Shown here: positions 47,701 to 60,779 of the stretch, in pieces
How positions within the stretch are numbered: position 1 is the stretch's first letter
Layout: the number at the start of each line of letters is the position of its first letter
Source of the DNA: Toxonevra muliebris
Taxonomy: Eukaryota > Arthropoda > Insecta > Diptera > Pallopteridae
Assembly: GCA_963691655.1 (NCBI GenBank)
Contig: OY829326.1
Location: 93,923,235 to 93,987,234, forward strand
Length of the DNA stretch: 64,000 nt
Direction of reading: 5' to 3'
Notes under the pieces: model-generated
Told to the model about the DNA's origin: nothing
What the model saw: only the letters and a program-made list of their open reading frames with translations
Database searches by the model: none
Position numbers and translations under genes: made by a program

Positions 47701-48561
47701 GAAAGGGAGAGAAATAGTTTATCTCAAGAAGAAATTTTGAAAAAATATTCAATATACAAGTCGACGATTTCGGGAATTATTAACAGCGGTATCGTTGATC
47801 TGTGTCATAGAGGTGGACGACCTCGCAAAGAAATATGTAGAAAAACTAACGAAATCATAAAATTGATGAAAGCGAATCAGAAAGTAGGATCAAGAGAAAT
47901 AAAAAATGCACTTCAGTTGGCTATATCATCATCGACCATCAAGCGACGACCCAAAAAAAGTTGGTAACGCGTATACAATTTAAAATCAATTTAACTCATT
48001 TAAAATCCCCTCATAAATATAAAAAATGGACTTTTCAACAATTGCAAATCGCTTTGTTGTTAAATGAGAGCAAAATTCAGACGGAAAACAATTTGTTAAA
48101 AGACCCCACGATAAAAGAGTCGACCCTAGGCATACACCGGGTACGGTAAAGCATCAAGGAGGTTGTATTGTGGTCTGGGACTGCTTTTCAGCTAATAGTA
48201 TGGGTCCAACGCATCACATTCGGGGAATTATGAAATACAATGATTATAAAAACCTTTTAAGAGACATTATACTTCCGTACGCTAACTTGGAAATGTCGCT
48301 TGATGGGACGATGCCACAGGATCATAACCCAAATCACACGTCTAAATTGGCTTGTCTCAAAAAAATTTAAAACTTCTCATTTGTCCAGTACAGTCCCCCG
48401 ATCAAAACCCTATTGAGAGCCATTGGATGCTCGTGAAGCGAAAGATTGGCACAAATAGGTTTAAGAAACTGGAGGATCTGTATGAGGATGTTAAAAAGAA
48501 GGATTTCAAATTTTTCCTTGTAAGATTATCTTCTCTAATACACTTCTATTCGTCTTGTTAA
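47701..48561 (+). pseudogene. Tc1-type transposase pseudogene
   Basis: The N-terminal helix-turn-helix (SLSQEEILKKYSIYKSTISG), the GRPRK hook (GGRPRKEICRK) and a second helix-turn-helix (VGSREIKNALQLAISSSTIK) are in one frame at 47701-47967. Then, with frame changes, HRGY/HRVR-KHQGG and VVWDCFSANSMGPTHHIRGI, the second catalytic block PQDHNPNHTSK (family QDNDPKHT), and SPDQNPIESHWMLVKRKIG. Frameshifts near 47960, 48150 and 48360 and a missing right end show it is dead. Confidence 0.85.
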
Positions 48562-48569
48562 ATCACAGA

Positions 48570-51500
48570 GCAATATCAGTGGTAGTCTAGTAAAAACCAT
48601 GAATCTTAGTGGGCATTTATTTCAGATCCTTGTGTTGTCTAGTGCATTACAGAACCTTTAAAAAAAATTATTTAGCAGGCTATTTCTACTTAGAGTTGCT
48701 TGAACTCTGTGAGTTGAATATGAATATTGTTTTGACCTCAAATTGACCGTTCGAAACAATCAAAAATAAATTTTATAGGGACGAAAAAATAAAAACCTCC
48801 TCATCGGAAATGTCTGGATCCTATGTCTGTCTATTCTATTCAATACCTGAGTTATTAACATTTTCCTCCAGTTTAGAATACCCTGAATTGCCAGCAAATA
48901 TTCTTAGTCTTTTTTCTACGTAGTCCTGAATATGTAACTTTGATTGTCTGATCTTAGGTAGCTGAGCCTAGGGATCTCTTTCTTCCTTATTTCCTTCTAT
49001 ATTTTGTAGTGTGAGTTTCTATTCCAATGCAGTTCTTGGTTACTGCATTCCGTACCACAAAGTCGGCTAATCAGAGACCCGGAAAATGGGGACTTTGATT
49101 GTCATTCAATAGACTTATACACTTCCAAACTAGATTCCAAGATATCGCAAAGGAGACCAGCGCCCTAATGGGTGCTTAACAGAGTATATAATAAAATTTT
49201 AACTTTTATAATTATGTATGTTCGAGGTAGAATTGTTAATTAAGCAATATTTGAGGCACCAATCTACAACAAATTATTTCTCCTACTGCTCTATAGTAAA
49301 TCGATCGGATGTTTTATTACGACAGAATTGAATTTTTAAATTTACCAAAGCGAGAAAGTGTAAAAATTTACCAGTTATTGGAATTTTAAATTTTGGATTA
49401 ATAGAATTATCCCCTGTTTGTTGATTGACCATTAAAAAAAATTTAAAAAAATAAAACTATTAAAAATTTCCCACTTTATTACATTTCGAATAAATCTAAA
49501 TATTCCGATTTTATTTCTTTAACAATTTTCAAAATTTTTAGACTTAAAATTAAAAAAAAAAAACAGGACTTAACTTTACTAACCTAGCAAAACTATGAAG
49601 TGCTTAGAAACACTTTCTCTTTTAGAATCCCAAGTCGAACTTCATATCAAAGACAACTAATCGAATTTTGTCGCATAGTGTACGTAATTTAGATCGAAAA
49701 TTTTAAGAAAGTTTCTACATTACGAGGACAATACGGCACTGCCTTCTAGTACTTCTAGAAAACTTTATCATAAAGTCGAAAAGGAAGCTAAATATACTTT
49801 GGGCGAAGACAAGCTAACTGAATCTGTAAAGTGCGACCCCGTTTTGTTGCGAGATTTTTATCACTTTATTGCCTAAACAAACTGTGTGTGCTTGGAACAT
49901 GTGGAAAGTCTTAAAGCAAAAGCCTCTCCTTTGAAGATGCTTAGTGTTTTCCATATAAGTCTGTTTCTTATCCCACATACATCTGATCCAATCCCACTTT
50001 TAATTTCAATCTCTCTGTGTGTCAGTTTAATTTATGTGAAAGCATTTTCTTGGCACAAATCTTTCTTGATACTTTAACTATAACGTTGAAGTGTTTTTTA
50101 AAGTTGTATTTCTTGTTCGTATCAGCTCTAGGAAGTTTGGTTAGAGGTATAGCAGCTGAGATGTCTTTCAATTCTAATACTGCCTTCCCTCATTGACTAG
50201 AGCTTCTGAATCTGTATACGAAAATGCGCTAGATTGAAAGCTAAGTAGTTGAAAAGTTATTTGGATTAATAAGTCTCATTGTAATACAGCAGGGCTGTTT
50301 CCTCAATCGCAATATTATTTGAATTTCGGAACACAGATTTCGATAACTAATATTGGAAGATTTTAGATCAGTTTAATCTCTTTAAAAAATGATCCTTAAA
50401 AATTACAATATTTTTCTGGTAAATATTGAAGAGTTGCTTCCTCTGCTTTCTTTTTGTAATTCAATATATCAATAAAAGGGAAATAAAATTTAAGTCACTC
50501 AACACGAGTGGATGCGAAATTCCACAAGGGTCTTTTCACGTTCTTTCAAATTGGCCATCGAGAGGTAATTGCTCCGTATATCTGCATTTGTAAAAATAAT
50601 AAATATGAAATACTACTTATATAAAAAAACATTGGTAACACTACTTAAGTATAAAGAATATCTAATTTTTCGAACGTTCGTTATTTAGATTTATCAATGT
50701 CATTGAAAACAGTTTTCGCTATAGCGAGCGTTCGTCATACTGGGCCACTACTGCATTTGGTTAAAATAAAAATACCTACCAAGAAAATAGGTACTGAATG
50801 ATGATGTGCCATGTGTATCTTCCAAGTAATGATTTCATTATGAAATTTTTTAAAGAATACAAAAAAAAAAAAAATACTTAATGATATTTTAACCATATGT
50901 AGTGAGTATCCCAGTATTACATTTTTTTATTAATTCTCATCACGTTCTTCGTATTTTCATTAACTGAAATTGCCGTATCACTCCATTTTTTTTTCACTTT
51001 TTTTGTTGTTTTGGTTTTTTGGTTTTTATTTTTAATTTATTTAGTATGGACATAATTGATTTGTCGTAAATCACGCTGACAAAATACTAACAGTATTTTG
51101 ATATAGTTACATACACACACAAACAGATGGCGCTACAGACTTTTACTGTCAACACATTCTCGTCCGTCCGTTCATTTCATCGTTATATTCCGAGCGATAC
51201 CTTATCTCAAATTACGAACATAAATCAACTGCAGCGTGTTGTTGTTAATTTTCATTGAACCTACGCCCAATTTTTACACTATGCACCAGCAGATTTTTTT
51301 TTCCTTTTTTCGTTTCTTAGTCAAATGACAATAATGTAAAATTTTTTTTGCTATGCGGTTGTCTGCTGCACTACGCTGATTTTAACCTAGTTTATTTGAT
51401 TTTCTGGCATATAAGTCAATAAGTACACATTCAGATAACATCATTATCATCATCATCATCATCGTGAATATCAGCCGCATGCAACTGGTTTCATCAAATT

Positions 51501-54500
51501 AAAATGCCACTAAATGCATTTTATTTGCTTACAAAATACTACAAAACACGAATTGAATGGAAAAAATGTTACGTTGATTTTGTTGGGTATGAGATCGATC
51601 TACCTATTAAAATGTATCTAACTAACTAGCATGATTGGTGTAAAGTAGAAGAACATTTCTTTCATTTCACAAATCACACCATTAGTAATAACATTAATAT
51701 GTGGCAGCATGTAGCAGAATGTGGCAGCTTGTTGTATGTTGCTGGCTGATGATTGACGATGATATGCGGCGGTATCCCACTGTGGCAGTGATCGTCGCAG
51801 CGGATGGAATGGATGGATCCAGTGTGGTGGAAAAGATTGCGATCACATTAAACGCCAATATCCGGCATTATTGTGTGCGTATCTGGTAGATTCATCTCTT
51901 TTCTTATTTACTACGTGCATTCAGCATTCATTCAGCTACTACTTACATACAGTAAGTATTTATGTTGTCTGTTCGTATGTCGATCGGTTCACTTGTTTAG
52001 CTGTCTGTCTGCACAAAATCACACAAGAGAAAAAAACTCAATCTTGATCTTTAACGTACACGCACATTAACATAATTTTACGTTATCATCAACGTTTGTA
52101 GTTTGTTTACGTACGTATGAATGAATGGATGATGTGGCACAGTTCAGTTCATCTCATCTCATCTTCGTCATCATGATCATCATGCTCAACTTGTTTTACA
52201 TTGGTTGTGGTAGCTGCATCGATTCTACTACTTACATTCGTTCAAAGTGGTCAAGCAGTTGTTGTTGCACAGCAGCCGTTGGCAGTTAATTTCAACTTGT
52301 TAGCAAATTGTTAACTGATTGAATCATTTACAGGTGAAAATTCTTAACACATGCAGTGAAATTATATGTTAATCATTTTTAAATTACAGCTGCAAAAGTA
52401 AAACATAAACATATCGAATAAAAAATGGTATAATTTATAATAAAATTGCATAAATTGCTTAAAAAACATTAAAATAATTTAGCAATTAAAAAAAAAATCG
52501 TTTGCTATAGTTATTGATGATTAAAATATTTTTAAGTGCCCTTAGTACATGAAGTAAGGTTCAATTAGGTTGTTACCTTTAATTGGATTCAGAAAATCTA
52601 CATCAAAATGCACTAATTGTTTTAATTTTCATTTTTTGCTAGCTGAGAATTGCAGTCACAATATTATGATGCCTGATATATTTATACCATATTTTCATAT
52701 ACATGTATGAAAAAAAAAAAATTTCTTTGATTTTCCAGCGTCGGGCACAAAAAGTTTCGTTTCCTTTTAAATATATTTGAAATTGAGGATCATTCGGAGC
52801 CCTTCAAATGAGCACCTTGTATTGATTCATATTGAAGTATAAAGATCTCCTATCAAGCAAAAAGGGACACTCGTTTGCTTCTCTCCGTAAAACTCGACAT
52901 TGAAGCAACGAAATGCTTGATTGGCCATGCAGCGTGTAATAGCGCTAAAAAAAACTCTAAATTCATAATTGAATTCTTGAGACAGTAGAAATCTTACAAG
53001 AGGTATCAGCTGTAGCTGGAGTGAGCTAGAAGGGGTACTTGAGGATAACACTTTTCTCTTCCCGATGAATTTCTCATACGTTCAACAGTATGGAACGATA
53101 AAATTAAATCTGGCCTACCCTTCCGTAATCTCTAGTTCCGCTAGTGCACACAGTTCCTGAGTTGATATGGCTTTATCTATTTACAATCTTAAATCTAATA
53201 ATATTCTAAACCACATCAGTGATAATTGTCAGTGATATATGAACTCAAATTGAAAACATTCAGTCACACAACAAAATTCTTTTACAGTTTTGATTGATCT
53301 TACATTTTCTTACACTCATTTCTAAATTTGCTTTAAATCAATCTTCAGAACATGACTAATTTATTTGCAAATACTCTTTCCTAAACTTTATTTCCACAAA
53401 CTTTATATTAGTGATGTAACGGATACTAGTTTAAAGGATGCGAAAGACGTTGGCGAAAACGAATGCGGTTGCGAATGCGAATGTAAAAGAAAAACTTTGA
53501 AAGAAAACTTCAATGTAGTAACTTTACATAGACTCTATTTTAGATACAATTTTATTTCATAGTAATTTTTTAGATTATTCAAGAAAATGTTTGGATCAAT
53601 TTAAAATATAAAATTTATATTAAAAAAGATTCGAAAAATTTCTTACTCTAATTTTTTACATCATGCTGAGGCATGTAGATTTATCCAGGGCTTTCATCGC
53701 GTATGACTATTGTCATTTTGACGATACTTATACTTCACGTAATGTCATTTTGACGATACATTGTTTGTTTCACTTATCATCAAAAATTTTCAAATACTAT
53801 CGCCAAGGCCATAGCCAGGATTTTTTTTCGAGGAGTTTTTCATTCGAAGAAAATATTCACAAATAATTTTTATGAAACTGATGCATAAATACAATAAATT
53901 AAATACGATAATACATTTGATGGACCCTACCAAACAGTAGAAGATTTTGGTTAATGAATAACGATGACTTAGGTATGATACTATCCTTTATAAAATATGG
54001 TGGTTTTAAATAAAAATATGGGGGAAAAGAGACCAATCTCCATATTGGGGAGTTTCTGAAGAGGGGGCAGAACCCCCAAAAGCTCCCACCTAAATACGGG
54101 CTTGGCCTCAACGATTAAGTTTGCACGATAGCTAATTTGGTATCGTTTTGAATTTTTTTTGTAATTTTTTTGGATTTTTAGAATTAAATAAATTTATTTT
54201 CTCAATATTTCACTATCACATTATGTTATTCACAGAAAGAGAAGAAGAAAATGATAATCGATTGACAATTTTGCGGCAATGACGTGCATTGAGAGATGTG
54301 TCAAATCATTTATTCCAGCTGCACCTTCAGTCTGCCTTACCTGAATCGTTTTTTTTTGCGAATGCTCCTCCAAGTAATTCACAAATATTTTTTTTATTTT
54401 TAAGGGTGTAGCTTATCTATGTATATGTAATTTTTTTTAAAACTTTTATTAAAACTTTTAATACTTACATTTTTCAATATTAAATTTAAAATATTTTTTA

Positions 54501-57500
54501 AATAACGAAAACAAAAATAACATTTGTGATAAATCAAATGAAGTTTCCAGTTTAACGACTCGATAGTGACGAGTTTACGTGAATCGCTACGGCCGCCACT
54601 TTGAACGTTGATGGCTTTTCTTGCTCAACAGCCTCATCTTTCTGCTTAGGTCTCTTACTGAAGGGATCTCAGCTTTTTCAATCTGATTTATAGTACACAC
54701 TTCGGATTCGCAGAAGAGCACCAAGTTTTAGTTGAGTAGTAAGCCCAAGCTAGCATATTTTTTCTTCGTTGGACAGGTCCGACTTGCTCTCCAGACGACC
54801 GCAGATTTTGACAGCAGTCTTTCTTCTTACCTTTGCTTTCAGCCCCTCCTTAGTGGGCTTATTCCAATACCCTTTCCGTTGATAGCCCACACTACTATCA
54901 TATCACTCAATTACGGCACACACTCACACTGCAACGAAAAGTTGTTAACAGAATTGCAGAAACTTAATCGTATTCACAGCTTCCCAGTGCAGTGCAAGCA
55001 CATGTTAGTCCCCTTGAGTGACTGAAAGCTTTGAGAAATTTCGTAGCGCATTTTAAATTCTAGATCAAAAAAATAAATTCATTTGTAGTGGAATAAAACC
55101 CGCTCAGGCTTCCCTGAATCCTGCCATGCTTATTCTCCATATTTCCATATATTTAATTCATTTTTAATGAAAAGGAAATTTACTATTAAAAAGTCAAGTG
55201 TGTATAATAAAAAAAAAAATACTTAGTCGAAAAATTTTAAACACGTTGAACTAAATTTGCTCAATTTTGAACGCCCGCACATATGTGAAAAAAAAAAAAT
55301 TATTTTATTGATACGAAGTTACAAATTAAATGAAATTATTACATATTTGGAGACAGTTTAATTAAAATTTTTTTATGATATTTTTTATTATTTTATTTTA
55401 TAACATTTACGTTGTTTGCATTGCAATTAAATTATTGAGCGTAACGAATTCAGTGGTATCTACAAATAAATTAAATTCTCAATTGAAATTGTAGCGATTC
55501 TTTGATGCCAATTCTTTACATTAAACTTCGTAATTAAATAATTGCGAAATATTTATTTTAAATTTTCTGTTGCTACTTTTGTTTGTTTTATGGTCAAACA
55601 ATGACGCTGACGCGCCGCATGCGTACGCAATAGTAACAACAACAACCACAACAATAATAATATCATCATCATCAATAAAAAAAAAATGGTTTATTTATTA
55701 ATCAACCTACGCACGTGCGTCGTATGCGCATTGTCATCGTGGCACCGAAGAGGAGGCAGGGGGCGGTAATGCTGCAGCTGAGTTAATGGCCATAAATTTA
55801 AAGACTCTTTTTTTATTAACTACTTACGTTTGTTTAAGCCAATTTTATATACTGTGTTTTTTTACTGCTCGTTCAAGTTCGCTGTTGAGAGAAGCGACGA
55901 AATCAGAAAACGCTGATGTGATGCGTTGAGATGCGCTGATTATATTGCACTATGCACTAAAATTGATTGCTGATTGGTGATCAGTTGCCGGTGTGTTGAA
56001 GATGGTGTATTTTTGTTTTTCTGTTAATTAAACATAAACAAACCACATTAAATGCCAAATGCCGTTGCTGCGGTTTGGTCAATCAATGCTTCTTCTTCTT
56101 TTTATTTTTATTAATTTTTTTATGTTTTTTTTTGTTTAATTTCTTTAGTTAATATGCTGCACATGCGCCTTCGTGACCTTAACTTCAACGGTATTTTTTT
56201 TTTTTTTTTGTTTTTAGTTATCTTCATTTTTATTGATTTTCTGGTTAATGATGATCAAATTCATTAACTTTCGATTTTTCAAAGTTAGTCTCTGTTCAAT
56301 TGGGCAAAATGGCAAAACGTAATACATGCGAGTGTATAGAAAATTGTTTTACAGCTTGAAGCGTTTTAAAATCGTACACACATACATACATACATAAAAA
56401 TAACTAGCTTTAACTGAAACCGCATTTAAATGCGCGCCGCTCATTTCACCTTCTTATCATTAAATATTTAACATGCTCAAGTCAGCTGAAATCAATCAGC
56501 GTCTTATTAAGCGTATAAATTGATTGATTTGTCATAAAAAACACTTGTAATCGCTTGTCTATTTAAGGTGTTGCCTCATTTTTCGATAATTTTAAATGTC
56601 ATTTTAAATTTATGTGTAAAAGTAATAGGGAATTGAAATTTTATGTGAAATAATTAAAAATTTCGGAACAATTTCGAAATGTGTTGTCTTGGGATGGGTG
56701 CTAACAGTGTCAAATCTAAGGTTTGGATATATTTGGATAAAAGTTGACAATGTATTAAAATGTAAAAATCGTTTTGGTTTTTGTTTTGGAGCCAATACTT
56801 CACCCATAGAGATCTCAAAATTTCAAAACTTATTGTAATATGTAATTGGATTGCTTTTGTGTTTTGCTGCGAATAGCGGAGAAAATTCTTCTTCTTCTAC
56901 TTTCGATAACGATAAGTTCAAAGAGATCGAAAATGATCATTTCTGCATCATTCTACTCAGAAAACTGTAATTTTCTTGTTTTCAAGAAACAGTGTCAGAT
57001 CAAACTTTTACTAAAAAAAAAACTGGCCCTACTGTTCTTACGGCATAATAGCCCGTTGAGATCCTAGGCCGAACTTCTCGTATTCTTACCACAAAATATA
57101 TTTTTTAACTGTTCATACAAATATCCCCATATTACTTAAAAAATATTACTTTTAAAATTATATTTTAATATAATAAATAAAAAAATTAAGCACCAAAGTA
57201 AAGAAAATATAGTAGAAAGTAAATGGCGGCAACAAAGAACGATTTGTCTTCAAATGAGTAATTTTGGGAACACATACCGAGGTATGTCACTCCATAAATA
57301 AAATTAAAGATGATGGTTCCTATCCAATTTTAAAAAATGGATAGGTTCTTAAAGAAACAAATTAAGAGTTCGTTACTTAGAATTGTCTCCATCAATTAAA
57401 TATAAATTTTGAAATTATTTAATAAACTTTATATGTATATGTTTAAATTTATGAATTAGTAGATTTTTGTGACGATACAACTTAAAATTTTATATAACCT

Positions 57501-58500
57501 TGTAACTTCTTAAAAAATTGTGCTGTCTTCTTCTTCATGCATTGCTACTTTGCTTCAATTTGAGTGCTGATTTAAAATTAGAAGACAAAAAATAAAAATA
57601 AATAATAATAATATAAACTGCGTGGTTGTATTAAAAACTACTTTAGCATGTTTTTGTTTATTGTTGTTGGTTTATTTGAATATAATTTGAGGAGGAAGTT
57701 GCCAAGTTGCCGCACGCGATGATTCATTATTTTAACTTTTTTTCATTCTTGCCAAATTCGAATTTAAATAAATAATTTTCTAATCATTTGTCGTCGTCTC
57801 TTGGCAGCAAATTAATTCATTTTATGAATACGTTCGTATATATTCATTGATACTAAGAGATTCTAATGCATTATTAGCTAAAAATTACGTATTAATTATG
57901 TCTGATATTATGACGAATTGCTCTCGTGCAATTCAAAATATATTAACCCATCTATTTTTAGCTGTTGCTAAAGATAAATGTATATATTTTAAAGCGTTCT
58001 GGGTATTTAATTCATGAAATGTGGAATTTCGATTTTTGAATCATGATTCTTTAAATCTGCATAATTTTAAGTAGCATTCTTTAAAGCCTCGTTTCTTTAC
58101 GCAACTTTTTCTAAAGTCTCATTCTTGTGGAACGTGTTGAATTTTAAAATCTTTTAATGGCATTTATCATTTCTTTGTTTATAATTTTTATTTTCAGAAT
58201 TCTTTTTTTTTTAGTTATAAAAATCTAATTTCTTGAGAAGTTAAAAATTTTGGAAATGCATTGGGCAGATACAGAGATAAGGCAGACCTAACTAGAGATG
58301 TTTAGATACATTTATCCTGATACCAACTAGTTTTGGTATCGATTCTTGTGGCCTCGATACCAAGTAGGTACAGAGTTAGCACAGCCTAAAAAACTTTGTA
58401 ACCAAATTCATTTACAAAAGTAACCGGAAAATAAAAAGAACCCTCAATTCAATACGAAATCTTTTGAAGGAAATGAATTTGGAGGCCGAATAACTAAACT
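48570..58500. other. Gene-poor interval
   Basis: No host exon recognised over 10 kb. Stretches near 51110-52330 and 55600-55800 have fewer low-complexity runs and contain E-box (CAGCTG) and TTAATGGCCATAAATTTA motifs; they may be regulatory. A hairpin CAAAATACT-AAC-AGTATTTTG lies at 51080-51100. The palindromes CGAACGTTCG and TCGCTATAGCGA lie near 50675-50735. Confidence 0.4.
53803..54112. mobile_element. Possible MITE with AAGGCCATAGCC-type end
   Basis: AAGGCCATAGCCAGGATTT at the left and AAATACGGGCTTGGCCTC at the right are imperfectly inverted. GGGGGCAGAACCCCC lies just inside the right end. No target duplication recognised. Confidence 0.35.
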
Positions 58501-58539
58501 CTATTTTGATGGCAAAAAAAAAAATAAAAAAAGGTAGGA

Positions 58540-58975
58540 GTAACTGCCGAATATTGGATGGCAAGTACCACAAATGTGCCTTATCCACCAAAGCCAATAA
58601 GATGGTTCAGAGATCAATTAAGCTTTCAGAAAAGCCCCATATTTGGGGATGCTTTAAAAAAGAGAGTTTCGGCAGGTTACTCATGTTCATGAGAAATTTG
58701 GGTGCCCAGTGCATGATATTTTTATACCAGCATTTCCTTCTGCTAATAAGTTGTTTGAGGAAAGAAACCGAAATTGAGCTCTTCAAAAGGACAACGACCT
58801 TAAACATCAAAGTCTCTTGCGCAGTAAGTGGAATGAAAATCTGATAAGAATGTTGAACTAGGCAACTCAATCTCTAACCCATTGAAAAGGTTTGAGCAAT
58901 TATGAAGCTTAAATTGAAACGACAGCTTACGGAGGAGCTTGCAGCAATCATACACCGGAAATTTAGTTAATAGCA
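58540..58975 (+). pseudogene. Second Tc1-type transposase pseudogene (C-terminal half)
   Basis: In successive frames: MVQRSIKLSEKPHIWGCFKK, FGRLLMFMRNLGAQCMI, then SANKLFEERNRNWALQKDND-LKH (family QEDNDPKHTS), ATQSL..PIEKV (family SPDLNPIENVW) and a basic tail KLKLKRQLTEE. The sequence is unlike the copy at 47701 and belongs to another Tc1 lineage. The N-terminal half and TIRs are not seen. Confidence 0.75.
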
Positions 58976-59504
58976 TAACTACGCGTTGCTGCTAAGTTAC
59001 TCAAAATGGTGATGACTGGAAGCCATATTTATATAGCAGCGTTTTTGACAAAAAATGTTTTAAAAATAATATGAGGTTTCTATTTTGATTGATCTTTTTG
59101 GAAAATCTGTTCTTAGGTTATAATTCAGAAACTATTCGGGAAAGTAGAGTGAAAGTCTATTATGACAACTGCGAATTTACTTTATCACCACTTCAAAAAA
59201 AATTATTTCCTGCATGCATTTGTACGTAGTCGAGTAGTAAGGCTTTAGTGCATTAATTCTTGAGCCTAACACTAGTAGTGAATTAGAAATTTTTTTACTA
59301 GGTAATAAGTCGGACCGCTTCTAGTAACGACCCGTCTAGAAACAATTAATTTGCGCTAAATACCTGTCCTCGCTAAGTCACTATATTAATTTTAGTTCCT
59401 ATAGCATCTTCATAGTTAATCAGCAACTTCATTTCCAATATACACCGGAATCTATAGGATCCAAAACCGATTATTCTCTCCGAGAGTAATTACTTGCTTG
59501 ATAG

Positions 59505-60771
59505 TAGAGCTGTATAAAAATGCAATTATATTGAGCTGCAGCCATTGAAGGCTTTGCAGTTGAACTCAATTTTCTGACTGCATTGTATTTGAGACTAATG
59601 ACTTTAAAAATGAAGTCACGACGTCTTCTTGACGTCAATCATTGTTCCATTCATTCAAAACAGTTAACTGTGACTTCACTATAAATAAGTCATAATAATG
59701 CCATTACTTCACATTATAATTGAAGTCGTAGCCAATTGAAACTTCACTTTTAGAGACTGCAGTCATTTATTGAAGGATACTACAAAAATTATTAAATTAC
59801 CTTAATTAGACACAAAAAATGCACCTATATTTATATTTGAAGCACTAACAAAATTTTACGTCGAAAATGCAGTGAAGGTGTTTATGCTAACGGGACAATG
59901 CGTATCAACAGAACCATTGCTCTTCTTATGATGGTTTTTCGTGCACTATACTTTTCGATATTGATTTAGATAGATGTTTGTAAGAACAAAAATAGCATTA
60001 CGTTACAAAATAAGAAAAAGTAGATTTAACTAGAGTGGCACATAATGCATATTGACTTCAAATTTTTTTACAAATTTCTTCCAAATTTGTCAGTTCACAT
60101 TTCTGACTAAGTATTGAAAATTAATAGCCTTTGAACGAACAATGATGCCAAAAGAATGTCAAAAAGTTAATAGAACTGGCAGATCAGACGATACTTTCGG
60201 AACCCGCTACAGCTCCTCATCAGTGATCTTTGTGATAGTTCTCTCATTTCAACAATCTATATACCATAAGTGAGGATATTGTAAAGTAAATTAGAATTAC
60301 AGGACAATTAATTTCACTGAATAGTACAATATGATTGAAAGACCACCAAATATATAAAAATCAAAAACTTTTTGTTAATAATCCTGTAATTAAACAAATA
60401 AGCAATGTTTGGATTAATAATATTAATCCTATAGCAAGAGGATGATTTATTTGAGTGAAAATAAATCCTATTATTAGAAATTCTATATACTTGTTGCCAT
60501 TCTTCTTTAACACTTTTATTACATATTGATCAGATTTTTTGACTGTAAGTCAATCAAGGAATTGTTCAGGTCGAAACTTCATTCAAGAAACTGCTCGTTC
60601 ATGACTTCATATGAATTATTTTACAATTGAATGGTAAGTCAATGACTTCAAAATGACTTATAACTTCATGATTTTAATTCTTCATTCACAAAAAGAATGG
60701 AATAATTCAGCCATATTTAAACGAAGTCAACAGACTTCAAACTTGAAATGACTGCATTCTTTTGCTGTTCT
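59505..60771. mobile_element. Non-autonomous hAT element carrying a mitochondrial fragment
   Basis: Flanked by perfect 8-bp CTTGATAG repeats (59497-59504 and 60772-60779) with T and A at positions 2 and 7. Ends TAGAGCTGTATAAAAATGCA and, inverted, AGAACAGCAAAAGAATGCAG. Long sub-terminal regions on both sides are filled with GACTTCA/TGAAGTC motifs in both orientations. No transposase frame. The central part holds the ND6 fragment at 60348-60487. Confidence 0.85.
60348..60487 (-). other. NUMT: nuclear copy of mitochondrial ND6 (5' part)
   Basis: Translated on the minus strand with the invertebrate mitochondrial code (ATA Met, TGA Trp) it reads GFIFTQMNHPLAMGLMLL, then TLLICLITGLLTKSFWF, the well-known N-terminal part of insect NADH dehydrogenase subunit 6. 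Homology stops abruptly after the TKSFWF.Y motif at about 60348 and before about 60488. It is about 140 bp, cannot function in the nucleus, and is a DNA insertion. Confidence 0.85.
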
Positions 60772-60779
60772 CTTGATAG

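Noticed and set aside
54541..55040. GC-richer stretch with short open frames on both strands
   Set aside because: I tried host-gene and LINE readings on both strands and found no consistent family motif, so no feature is called.
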